Shown here one piece after another: positions 35,748 to 43,853 of a stretch of 64,000 nt of DNA; positions within the stretch are counted from its first letter, which is position 1, and the number at the start of each line of letters is the position of its first letter. The position numbers and the translations under genes are program-made. The stretch lies in contig CAVWEM010000004.1 of the NCBI GenBank assembly GCA_963753955.1, forward strand, positions 62,001 to 126,000, given 5' to 3'. This stretch comes from Methylumidiphilus sp963753955. Lineage in GTDB: Bacteria > Pseudomonadota > Gammaproteobacteria > Methylococcales > Methylococcaceae. The notes beneath the pieces are model-generated. The model was not told the DNA's origin. It searched no databases and saw only the letters and a list, made by a program, of their open reading frames with translations.

Positions 35748-35962
35748 TTCTTCACCTTCATTTTGACCTTGCCTATGCCATGCGCCTCATACCAATGAAC
35801 CTCGGCGTGGGCGGTGTGGCCTGTGTCCAGTTGAACTTTCGCAATACCCTTCTTTTTCTTCCAGTTGCCATCTCCATAGGTTTGCCTAAGACTCGCAAGT
35901 TCCCTGATCCCGTGGCCTTCGGCGATGACTTCAACCGCTGCAATGTTGCCAACAAGCTTCAC
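35738..35962 (-). CDS. Hypothetical protein, first gene of a small pair
   Basis: This 74-residue basic protein (MKLVGNIAAVEVIAEGHGIRE..., with AEVHWYEAHGIGKVKMKVKKWL) has no signal peptide or known domain. The C-terminal Tyr-Glu-His segment recalls small toxin-like or nuclease fragments, but I cannot name a family. The basic protein followed by an acidic one would fit a toxin-antitoxin-like arrangement. Confidence 0.55.
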   Translation of the reverse strand: MKLVGNIAAVEVIAEGHGIRELASLRQTYGDGNWKKKKGIAKVQLDTGHTAHAEVHWYEAHGIGKVKMKVKKWL

Positions 35963-36107
35963 TGGCTGCTGCGCTCCACCTTTGCCGAGTCACACCAAGA
36001 ACCCCGAAAATGCCTTGCCGCTCCGTGGCGCGGGTGCGCTGGCACCGGATGTCAATTACGAAAGTTTATTAAATCCGCGTGGACAAGTGCTCGGGCAATC
36101 TGCCATC

Positions 36108-36413
36108 CTATCGGGTTGGCTTAGGGTCGAGTTCGTAACACATTGAGAAATCCAAAGTCTGCGTCCGCCACAAGCACCGATACACGTGTACATTTTTCTG
36201 TAAGTACATGCTACCTTCATCGCCTGTACCCTGTACGTTGGGAGTTACGGCTACTACCTTATAGCCATCATCCAGCAACTCTCTTAATGTCTTGGATGAA
36301 TCGCCGTTGTGCTCCTGCTTAGCCGCAAACGCAACGGGTGCGATGCCAAACCACAAAACCAAAAGCAGTGTCAAAATCCTATTCCGGGTCCAAGCAGGCT
36401 GATTGTGTGACAT
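36108..36413 (-). CDS. Hypothetical secreted protein
   Basis: About 101 residues from MSHNQPAWTRN, with a signal peptide (ILTLLLVLWFGIAPVAFAA) and a small mature domain carrying LRELLDDGYKVVAVTPNV and two cysteines (VYRCLWR, FSMCYELD) near the end. An in-frame ATG at 36443 is a longer alternative. Secretion to the periplasm is likely and the role is unknown. The gap 35963-36107 has no ORF. Confidence 0.65.
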   Translation of the reverse strand: MSHNQPAWTRNRILTLLLVLWFGIAPVAFAAKQEHNGDSSKTLRELLDDGYKVVAVTPNVQGTGDEGSMYLQKNVHVYRCLWRTQTLDFSMCYELDPKPTR

Positions 36414-36469
36414 TTTCGCATACCATTTTGCTGTCGCAAGCACCTAAATTAGAGAGGGGGAATTCCTGC

Positions 36470-39073
36470 CTAAGCCAATTTTTGCCTCACCCACCCCGGC
36501 ACACCGAGCAAAGCCTGGTCGAGCTTCGTCGGATCGTTGCCGCCGGCCTGGGCCAGGTCGGGCCGTCCGCCGCCCTTGCCGCCGACTTGCAAGGCGACCA
36601 CGTTGACCAGGTCGCCCGCCTTGATGCGGACAGTCTGGTCGGCGGTGACGCCGGCGATCAGGCTGATTTTGCCGTCTTTGCCCGCCGCTGCCAGAACTAT
36701 CGCCGCGCTGCCGAGTTTGTTTTTGAGCTGGTCCACCAGGTCGCGCAAGGACTTGGGGTCGGCCTCGTCGAGGCGGGCGACCAGCAATTTCATCCCGTTG
36801 ATCTCGACGGCCTGGGAGGCCAGATCGGAACCGGCCGCGCTGGCCATCTTGGATTTGAGCTTTTCCAGCTCCTTTTCCAGTTGGCGGCCACGATCCAGAA
36901 CCTGCTGGATTTTTTCGTCCAGGCTGTCGCGCCCTGATTTGACTCGCTCGGCCAGCGTTTGGATCAAGTGTTCGCTGTTTTCGATCCATTCCACCGCGCC
37001 AGCGCCAGTGACGGCTTCGATGCGGCGCACACCCGCCGCGACGCCGGTCTCGGCGACGATCTTGCAGAAGCCGATGTCGCCGGCACGTTCGGCGTGGATG
37101 CCGCCGCACAACTCGGTGGAGAAGTCGCCGATTTTAAGAACCCGCACTTCCTCGCCGTATTTCTCGCCGAACAAGGCCATCGCGCCGGCTTTCATCGCCT
37201 CGTCCTTGGGCATCACCTGGGCGGATACCGCATGGTTGGCGCGGACCTGGGCGTTGACCAAGCGTTCAACTTCGCGCAACTGCCCGGGGCTGACCGGCTC
37301 GAAGTGGGAGAAGTCGAAGCGCAGACGCTCGGGATTGACCAGCGAGCCTTTCTGCGTGACATGATCGCCCAGCACCTGGCGCAGGGCGGCATGGAGCAAA
37401 TGGGTCGCGGAATGGTTGAGCGCGGTGGCTTTGCGGCGGTCGGCGTCCACTTGGGCCACGCAGGCCGAGCCGACGCTCAGCGCTCCGCGTGTGGCTTTGC
37501 CGATATGCAAGACCACATCGCCGCCTTGCTTGCGGGTGTCGGCCACGGCAAACAGTGCGTCGACGGCCTTGATGACACCCTGGTCTCCCACCTGCCCGCC
37601 GGATTCGGCGTAGAACGGGGTCTTTTCCAACACGACCACGCCTTCCTCGCCCGCTTCCAGCCGCTCGACGCTTTGCCCGCCTTTCAGCAGGGCCAGGATT
37701 TTCGTCTCTTCGGCCAGATGGGTGTATCCGGTGAACACGCAATGGGCGTCAATCTCCACCTCTTTGGAATAGGCGGCGGCGAAGTGGCTAGCGGCGCGGG
37801 ACTGCTCGCGCTGGCCTTGCATGGCTTTCTCGAATCCGGCCATGTCCACGCTGAGGCCATGTTCGCGGGCCACGTCGGCAGTGAGGTCGATGGGGAAGCC
37901 GTAGGTGTCGTAGAGCTGGAACGCCGTCTCGCCGGGAATCTCCTTGCCGCCGAGGCCTTTGACGCAGACCTCCAGGATTTTCATGCCCTGGTCCAAGGTT
38001 TCGGCGAAGCGCTCTTCTTCCTTGAGCAAGACCCGCTCGACCGTGGCGCGGGATTTGACCAATTCGGGGTAAGCCTCCCCCATCTCTTCGCTCAACGGCC
38101 CGACCAGTTTGTGGAAAAACGCCTCGCGCAGACCGAGCTTGTAACCATGGCGGATAGCGCGGCGGATGATGCGGCGCAGCACATAACCCCGTCCCTCGTT
38201 GGATGGCGTCACGCCGTCGGTGACAAGGAAGGAGCAGGAGCGGATATGGTCGGCGATGACGCGCAAGGAACTGTTATCCAGATCCGGTGTGCTGGCCAAG
38301 TCGGCGGCGGCTTTGACCAGATTGGCGAACAGGTCGATTTCGTAGTTGCTATGCACCTTTTGCATGACGGCGGCGAGACGCTCCAGGCCCATGCCGGTGT
38401 CCACCGAAGGCTTGGGCAGAGGCGTCAGTGTGCCGTCAGGTGAACGGTCGTACTGCATGAAGACCAGGTTCCAGATCTCGATATAGCGGTCTCCTTCCTC
38501 GTCAGGCGAGCCGGGCGGGCCGCCGGGGATGTGTTCCCCATGGTCGTAGAAGATTTCCGAACAAGGGCCGCAGGGGCCAGTGTCGCCCATAGACCAGAAA
38601 TTGTCCTTGGTGCCGATGCGGCTGAAACGGTTCGGGTCGATGCCGACTTCCTTAAGCCAGATGTCCGCCGCTTCCGTGTCTTGATCGTACACCGTGACCC
38701 ACAGCCGTTCCGGCGCAAGTCCCAACGTGCCTGTCAAAAAGCCCCAGGCGTATTGGATAGCGTCGCGCTTGAAATAATCGCCGAAGCTGAAATTGCCCAG
38801 CATCTCGAAGAAAGTGTGGTGGCGGGCGGTGTAGCCGACGTTTTCCAGGTCGTTGTGCTTGCCGCCGGCACGGACGCAACGTTGCGAAGAGGCTGCCCGC
38901 ACATAGGGCCGCTCTTCCCTGCCCAGGAACACGTCCTTGAACTGCACCATGCCGGCATTGGTGAACAGCAGGGTCGGATCGTTGGAGGGAATCAGCGGAC
39001 TGGATGCCACAATGGCGTGGCCCCGCTCCTCGAAAAATTGTAGGAATAGTGAACGCAGTTCGGCGCTGGTCAT
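36470..39073 (-). CDS. alaS: Alanine--tRNA ligase
   Basis: The 867-residue class II synthetase starts MTSAELRSLFLQFFEERGHAIVASS. The activation domain has FTNAGMVQFKDVFLG and RHHTFFEMLGNFSFGDYFK, the editing domain HSATHLLHAALRQVLG and the zinc-type FSTELCGGIHAERAGDIG, and the C-terminal part VGGKGGGRPDLAQAGG. It charges tRNA-Ala. A small ORF and recX lie upstream. Confidence 0.98.
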   Translation of the reverse strand: MTSAELRSLFLQFFEERGHAIVASSPLIPSNDPTLLFTNAGMVQFKDVFLGREERPYVRAASSQRCVRAGGKHNDLENVGYTARHHTFFEMLGNFSFGDYFKRDAIQYAWGFLTGTLGLAPERLWVTVYDQDTEAADIWLKEVGIDPNRFSRIGTKDNFWSMGDTGPCGPCSEIFYDHGEHIPGGPPGSPDEEGDRYIEIWNLVFMQYDRSPDGTLTPLPKPSVDTGMGLERLAAVMQKVHSNYEIDLFANLVKAAADLASTPDLDNSSLRVIADHIRSCSFLVTDGVTPSNEGRGYVLRRIIRRAIRHGYKLGLREAFFHKLVGPLSEEMGEAYPELVKSRATVERVLLKEEERFAETLDQGMKILEVCVKGLGGKEIPGETAFQLYDTYGFPIDLTADVAREHGLSVDMAGFEKAMQGQREQSRAASHFAAAYSKEVEIDAHCVFTGYTHLAEETKILALLKGGQSVERLEAGEEGVVVLEKTPFYAESGGQVGDQGVIKAVDALFAVADTRKQGGDVVLHIGKATRGALSVGSACVAQVDADRRKATALNHSATHLLHAALRQVLGDHVTQKGSLVNPERLRFDFSHFEPVSPGQLREVERLVNAQVRANHAVSAQVMPKDEAMKAGAMALFGEKYGEEVRVLKIGDFSTELCGGIHAERAGDIGFCKIVAETGVAAGVRRIEAVTGAGAVEWIENSEHLIQTLAERVKSGRDSLDEKIQQVLDRGRQLEKELEKLKSKMASAAGSDLASQAVEINGMKLLVARLDEADPKSLRDLVDQLKNKLGSAAIVLAAAGKDGKISLIAGVTADQTVRIKAGDLVNVVALQVGGKGGGRPDLAQAGGNDPTKLDQALLGVPGWVRQKLA

Positions 39074-39130
39074 GAGTCGGATATCGAAATGGGGTAGGTC
39101 GTCAAGTAACGGCTGAGGCGCGGGTTTAAA

Positions 39131-39301
39131 CTAAAACTCGATGCCGCGTTGTTTCATTTCTGCTTCAAATAGCTGGAAATATTTTGGATGTTGATGATTC
39201 TGAAGGACTTCGGCAAACCTCTCCACATCCGCGCCGGGAATGTCGGCGGCGAACAGGATCATCAGCCCGGCATCTCCTGCATTGATGAGGTGTTCCTTCA
39301 A
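39131..39301 (-). CDS. Possible small protein with TTG start, between recX and alaS
   Basis: Directly at the recX stop a TTG opens a 56-residue frame: LKEHLINAGDAGLMILFAAD, then IPGADVERFAEVLQNHQHPK, ending QLFEAEMKQRGIEF. The composition looks like real protein and no other ORF explains this 230-bp gap. The TTG start and the lack of a recognised family keep confidence low. Confidence 0.4.
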   Translation of the reverse strand: MKEHLINAGDAGLMILFAADIPGADVERFAEVLQNHQHPKYFQLFEAEMKQRGIEF

Positions 39302-39763
39302 TTAACCATTTCCCCGCCGCAAGCGACGCAACAAGGCTTGTATCCGGTCTTGCTCGAAACCGCGCTGGCTTAAAAAACGGATGAGAACCGCATATTCTTT
39401 GGCATTGGCGGGTGCGCCACTGCCAAATTTCTTGTCATGAACCCGCTGCAAGGCTTCATCCCAATCGTATTCAGCCAAACATTCTTCTAATCTTTCGCTG
39501 TTGACTCCTTTCAAGCGCAATTCCTGGCGTATCCGTTGTGTTCCATGGCCTTTGGCAAAATGGCCGCGCACAAAAAGCTCCAAAAAACGCTGGTCGCTTT
39601 GCAAACCGTTTTCTAGCAAGCTCTCCAATGCAGCGTCAATCACCGCAGATTCAAATCCCGTGGATTGCAGTTTTCGGGCTAACTCGGCACGGCTATGTTC
39701 CCGTTGCGCCAGCCAGCGCAGGCAAGCGGCCTTTGCGTCGGCCTCCGATCCGGCTTCGCTCAG
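39302..39763 (-). CDS. recX: Regulatory protein RecX, start uncertain
   Basis: RecX limits RecA filaments. The frame from GTG at 39643 gives MIDAALESLLENGLQSDQRFLELFVRG, but RecX-like sequence continues upstream without a stop (CLRWLAQREHSRAELARKL) to about 39763, over the recA TGA. No ATG, GTG or TTG lies there in frame: only CTG at 39763, and an ATG one base out of frame. So either a CTG start or another one-base error is present. Full length would be about 153 residues, normal for RecX. Confidence 0.82.
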   Translation of the reverse strand: MSEAGSEADAKAACLRWLAQREHSRAELARKLQSTGFESAVIDAALESLLENGLQSDQRFLELFVRGHFAKGHGTQRIRQELRLKGVNSERLEECLAEYDWDEALQRVHDKKFGSGAPANAKEYAVLIRFLSQRGFEQDRIQALLRRLRRGNG

Positions 39764-40812
39764 AGTACATCCTCCGCCAGGATGGGGTCGGACTTGACGG
39801 CCAGTTTGGCGACCAAAGGTTCTGCCCCGCCGAAGGCTTTCTCGCGGATTTTCTTTTCCAGCGTCGTGGCGATTTCGGGGTGTTCCTTAAGATAGTTGCG
39901 CACATTGTCTTTGCCCTGGCCGATGCGCTCGCCGCCGTAGCTGTACCAAGAGCCGGATTTCTGCACCAACTCAAGCTGTACGCCCAAATCCACCAACTCG
40001 CCTTCCAGGGACACGCCTTCGCCGTAGAGGATCTCGAACTCGGCTTGGCGGAATGGTGGGGCGACCTTGTTTTTCACGACTTTGACGCGGGTCTCGTTGC
40101 CGGTCACCTCGTCGCCGCTCTTGATCGCGCCGATGCGGCGGATGTCCAGGCGCACCGAGGCGTAGAATTTCAGCGCGTTGCCGCCGGTGGTGGTTTCCGG
40201 GCTACCGAACATCACGCCGATTTTCATGCGGATCTGGTTGATGAAGATCACCAGCGTGTTGGAGCGCTTGATGTTGGCGGTGAGCTTGCGCAACGCCTGG
40301 GACATCAGCCGGGCTTGCAGGCCGACATGGGAATCGCCCATCTCGCCTTCGATCTCGGCCTTCGGCGTCAGCGCCGCCACCGAGTCGATCACCACCACGT
40401 CCACGCCGCCGGAGCGCACCAGCATGTCGGTGATTTCCAAAGCCTGCTCGCCGGTGTCCGGTTGGGACACCAAAAGATCTTGCAGATCGACGCCGATCTT
40501 CTCGGCATATTGCGGGTCTAGGGCGTGTTCGGCGTCGATGAAGGCGCACACGCCGCCCAGCTTCTGCGCCTGGGCGATCACTTCGAGGGTCAGCGTGGTC
40601 TTGCCGGAAGACTCCGGCCCGTAGATTTCCACCACCCGCCCGCGTGGCAGTCCGCCGCAGCCCAAGGCGATGTCCAGGGCCAAAGAACCGGTGGGGATCA
40701 CCTCGATGTCGTGTGCGCCGACATCGCCCATGCGCATCACCGAGCCCTTGCCGAACTGCTTTTCGATCTGCGACAGCGCCGCGTTCAGCGCCTTTTTCTT
40801 GTTTTCGTCCAT
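39760..40812 (-). CDS. recA: Recombinase RecA
   Basis: The 350-residue protein starts at 40812, MDENKKKALNAALSQIEKQFG; the longer frame upstream is not coding. Walker A GPESSGKTT is near residues 66-74, VVVIDSVAALTPKAEIEGEMGD is Walker B and loop L1, and FINQIRMKIGVMFGSPETTTGG contains loop L2. It carries out homologous recombination and SOS induction. A CTGT-N8-ACAG site lies 122 bp upstream. Confidence 0.98.
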   Translation of the reverse strand: MDENKKKALNAALSQIEKQFGKGSVMRMGDVGAHDIEVIPTGSLALDIALGCGGLPRGRVVEIYGPESSGKTTLTLEVIAQAQKLGGVCAFIDAEHALDPQYAEKIGVDLQDLLVSQPDTGEQALEITDMLVRSGGVDVVVIDSVAALTPKAEIEGEMGDSHVGLQARLMSQALRKLTANIKRSNTLVIFINQIRMKIGVMFGSPETTTGGNALKFYASVRLDIRRIGAIKSGDEVTGNETRVKVVKNKVAPPFRQAEFEILYGEGVSLEGELVDLGVQLELVQKSGSWYSYGGERIGQGKDNVRNYLKEHPEIATTLEKKIREKAFGGAEPLVAKLAVKSDPILAEDVL

Positions 40813-41333
40813 TTGAGCGTGCCTGTGGCCTCTGGAAACCGAGTGAAAATATCGGCGTATTATTCCACAAGAGGGGCGCTCGGGCATAGCCTGGGAATGC
40901 CCGGCAGCGAATGGGGCGACGTCCTCTTGGCGGCTGTTGGGAGGAACAGCCAGGAGCTGTCCGGGGTTTGCAACCCCGATCGGAGCGTTTGAGGCCGGAT
41001 CGGTTAGCGAAACAGGACGGAATTTCACGTGGGAAAAATGCGCGTCTGCGGCGAGGGCATCCTTCATGGCTGTAGGCACAATAGTGGCGTAGGTCGGGCA
41101 CCGGCTCTATCGTTGCCCGACGCATTGCCCGGAATGTCGGGCGCAAAGAGACGCGCCCGACCTACGAATCTCCGCAATAAAAACTCAGTCCGGGGAGCCG
41201 GGCGGGGTTTTTGTGGGACCGAGGAATCGGAATGCCGCTCGTCAGGCTGCGCGATCCTATGGCAGGGTTTAAACTCCTGGCATTCCTAGGAAACCATTGA
41301 ATGCATTGAATTGACACTGGAGAACGCAACATC
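40813..41333. other. 521-bp intergenic region between recA and ald
   Basis: Divergent genes flank it. It holds the possible LexA box, a GGGGTTTGCAACCCC hairpin (about 40962-40976), and nested GTCGGGCA...TTGCCCGAC and TGTCGGGCGC...GCGCCCGACC palindromes of the dispersed hairpin families (about 41090-41165). I see no ORF with support. Confidence 0.5.
40934..40949 (-). promoter_or_regulatory. Possible LexA/SOS box upstream of recA
   Basis: CTGT, eight bases (TGGGAGGA), ACAG. The outer tetramers match the gammaproteobacterial LexA consensus exactly, but the centre is GC-rich where the classic box is AT-rich, and the 122-bp distance to the ATG is long. Confidence 0.35.
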
Positions 41334-42458
41334 ATGAAAATCGGCGTACCGAAAGAAATCAAAACCAATGAAAATCGCGTCTCCCTCGTCCCGGCAGGCG
41401 CGGAGGCGCTAGTCGCCGACGGTCACCAAGTGTTGGTGGAAAAAGGCGCGGGGCTAGGCAGCGGCTTCGCCGACGGACAATACAGCGCCGTCGGTGCCGA
41501 CATCGCCCCCGACGCCGACGCGACTTGGGCTGAGGCCGACCTCATCGTCAAGGTCAAAGAGCCTATCGAGCCGGAATGGAAGCGAATCAAGCCTGGGCAG
41601 GCTCTGTTCACCTATTTCCATTTCGCCGCCGACGAGCGGCTTACCCATGCTCATATCGATTCCGGGGCCGTGTGCATCGCCTATGAGACGGTGGAACTGC
41701 CCTCGCATGAACTGCCGCTGCTCACGCCCATGTCGGAAGTGGCTGGCCGGATGGCGGTGCAGGAAGGTGCGAAATACCTGGAAAAACTGCATGGCGGGCG
41801 CGGTCTGCTGCTAGGTGGTGTGCCTGGCGTCGCCCCGGCCAAGGTGGTCATCCTTGGCGGCGGCGTGGTGGGCACCAACGCGGCGAAGATCGCGGCGGGC
41901 ATGGGGGCTAGGGTGGTGATCCTCGACGTGTCGCTGGAAAGGCTGCGCTATCTGAGTGACGTGATGCCGGCCAATGTGCAGTTGATTTTTTCCAACCGGC
42001 ACAACCTGCTGGAACAGGTCGCCACCGCCGATCTGGTCATCGGCGGTGTGCTGATCCACGGCACGACGGCGCCCCGGCTGCTCCGCAAGGACGACCTCAA
42101 GATCATGCAGCCCGGCGCGGTGATTGTGGATGTCGCCATCGACCAAGGCGGCTGCGTCGAAACCATCCATGCGACCACCCATGAAGACCCTATCTATGTG
42201 GTGGACGGAATCATCCACTACGGTGTGGCCAACATGCCGGGCGGTGTTCCGCGCACCTCGACCCTGGCCTTGACCAACGCCACCTTCCCCTACGTGATGC
42301 AACTGGCTAACAAGGGCTGGCGGCAGGCGCTCAAAGACAATCCGGCCCTGCTGAAAGGACTCAACATCGCCGACAGCAAGGTCACTTACCGGGGCGTCGC
42401 CAAGGCTTTCGGACTGGACTACCACGCCCCGGAGGGGATTGTTGAGGGGATTGTTTGA
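41334..42458 (+). CDS. ald: Alanine dehydrogenase
   Basis: This 374-residue enzyme converts L-alanine to pyruvate and ammonia with NAD, or the reverse. It begins MKIGVPKEIKTNENRVSLVP. The substrate region VKVKEPIEPEW and HxD-type FTYFHFAADE are present, with the Rossmann motif VVILGGGVVGTNAAKIAAGMG and VLIHGTTAPRLL. In methanotrophs such enzymes can assimilate ammonia. The stop directly abuts the convergent sulfate-binding gene. Confidence 0.96.
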   Translation: MKIGVPKEIKTNENRVSLVPAGAEALVADGHQVLVEKGAGLGSGFADGQYSAVGADIAPDADATWAEADLIVKVKEPIEPEWKRIKPGQALFTYFHFAADERLTHAHIDSGAVCIAYETVELPSHELPLLTPMSEVAGRMAVQEGAKYLEKLHGGRGLLLGGVPGVAPAKVVILGGGVVGTNAAKIAAGMGARVVILDVSLERLRYLSDVMPANVQLIFSNRHNLLEQVATADLVIGGVLIHGTTAPRLLRKDDLKIMQPGAVIVDVAIDQGGCVETIHATTHEDPIYVVDGIIHYGVANMPGGVPRTSTLALTNATFPYVMQLANKGWRQALKDNPALLKGLNIADSKVTYRGVAKAFGLDYHAPEGIVEGIV

Positions 42459-43454
42459 TTACAGGCCGTAAACTTGGTCAAAAACACCGCCGTCGGTGAA
42501 ATGTTTTTTCTGTGCGCTGGCCCAGTCGCCTGCGATTTGCTCGACGGTCAATAATTTCAGGGCCGGGAAACTGGCCCGGTTTTCCTGCAATATCTTGGTC
42601 GAACTGGGACGGAAATAATGCTTGGCAATCAAGCGCTGTGCTTCATCCGACCACAAATAGCTCAGGTACGCCTCCGCCGCCTTGCGGGTGCCTTTTTTGT
42701 CCACCACTTTGTCCACCACGGCGACTGGGGCTTCGGCCTTGATGCTGACTGAAGTAATCACGATATCGAAGTCGGCAGGATTCAGTTTCTTGGCGATAAG
42801 ATACACCTCATTCTCAAAGGTCAGCAGCACATCGCCGATGCCCCGCTCGACGAAAGTCGTGGTCGCGCCACGTCCGCCAGTGTCCAGGACCGGAACCCGC
42901 TTGAACAATTTCCCCACAAACTCCCGCGTCTTGTCCTCGCTGCCGTATTTTCCCGCCGCGTAGCCCCACGCCCCCAAATAACTGTAGCGGCCATTCCCCG
43001 ATGTCTTCGGGTTGGGTATGATCGGACTGACATCGGCCCGGATTAAATCGTCCCAGTCCTTGATTCCCTTCGGATTTCCCTTCCTGACCAGGAACACGAT
43101 GGTCGAACGGTAAGGGGAACTGTTGTCAGGAAAATGCGAGCGCCAGTCTTTGGCGACCAACCCGGATTTGTCTGCGAGGGCGTCGATGTCAGTTTGTTGG
43201 TTCATGGTGACCACGTCGGCGTCGAGACCGTCGATGACGGCACGGGCCTGCTTGGATGAGCCACCGTGGGACTGGTTGATGTTGACCGTCTCGCCGCTCT
43301 TAGCTTGCCAATACCGCACAAACAAAGGGTTGTATTCGTTATAGAATTCGCGCGTCACATCTTAGGAAACGTTCAACAAGCCTGTCTCTTCAGACCAGGC
43401 AGGCAAGGCTAAAGTCAAAAAGGCGGAAAGCAGTAGGGTGATTTTTTTGGGCAT
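42459..43454 (-). pseudogene. sbp: Periplasmic sulfate-binding protein with in-frame stop codon
   Basis: From ATG at 43454 the frame gives a signal peptide (MPKKITLLLSAFLTLALPAW) and SEETGLLNVS. A TAA then sits at 43364-43362 where the family has Tyr (NVSYDPTREFY), and the same frame continues DVTREFYNEYNPLFVRYW to the end. NQSHGGSSKQARAV, ADVVTMNQQTDID and ERGIGDVLLTFENE identify an Sbp/CysP sulfate or thiosulfate receptor of 331 residues. Restart at the GTG (43358) would lack the export signal. The stop may be a point mutation or an error. Confidence 0.9.
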
Positions 43455-43853
43455 GGTTGCAATCCAAGTACTGGAACCGAGAGGCCAAGGGTTGAATTAC
43501 CCATTAGCAGAAAAGATGAGACAACTGCCCCGACTATATTAGGATGTCCCGCACTCCACACATACCAAATTATTACGTGCCTAGAACCGTTTGGTTGCGT
43601 TAGGGCTTGTCGGGGATTTATGATCTGGCTTCAAGAAGGGTGCGTAATGCGCACCTTGGTCTGCGCGGCACACTGGTCAGCAAGGACGCCGCCACCTGCG
43701 GGCGAAGGGCAGAGTGTCCCTGTCGGCGACAGAAGCGCTTCCACTCCGCCGACCGGCAAGCCGATTGGATGGGGTGTGTTGAGCTGCTCCAAGCCGGATC
43801 GATCCGGCACTTCCCAGAAACCGGGAAATGGAAATTAAACCAAAGGTGATTCC
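43455..43853. other. 399-bp gene-free stretch before the predicted immune cassette
   Basis: No supported ORF is present. It contains AGGGTGCGTAATGCGCACCTTGG (43638 region), a relative of the palindrome disrupted by the MITE, and AGCCGGATCGATCCGGC (43793 region), a perfect palindrome. GGTGATTCC is a modest ribosome site before the ATG at 43854. Confidence 0.45.
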
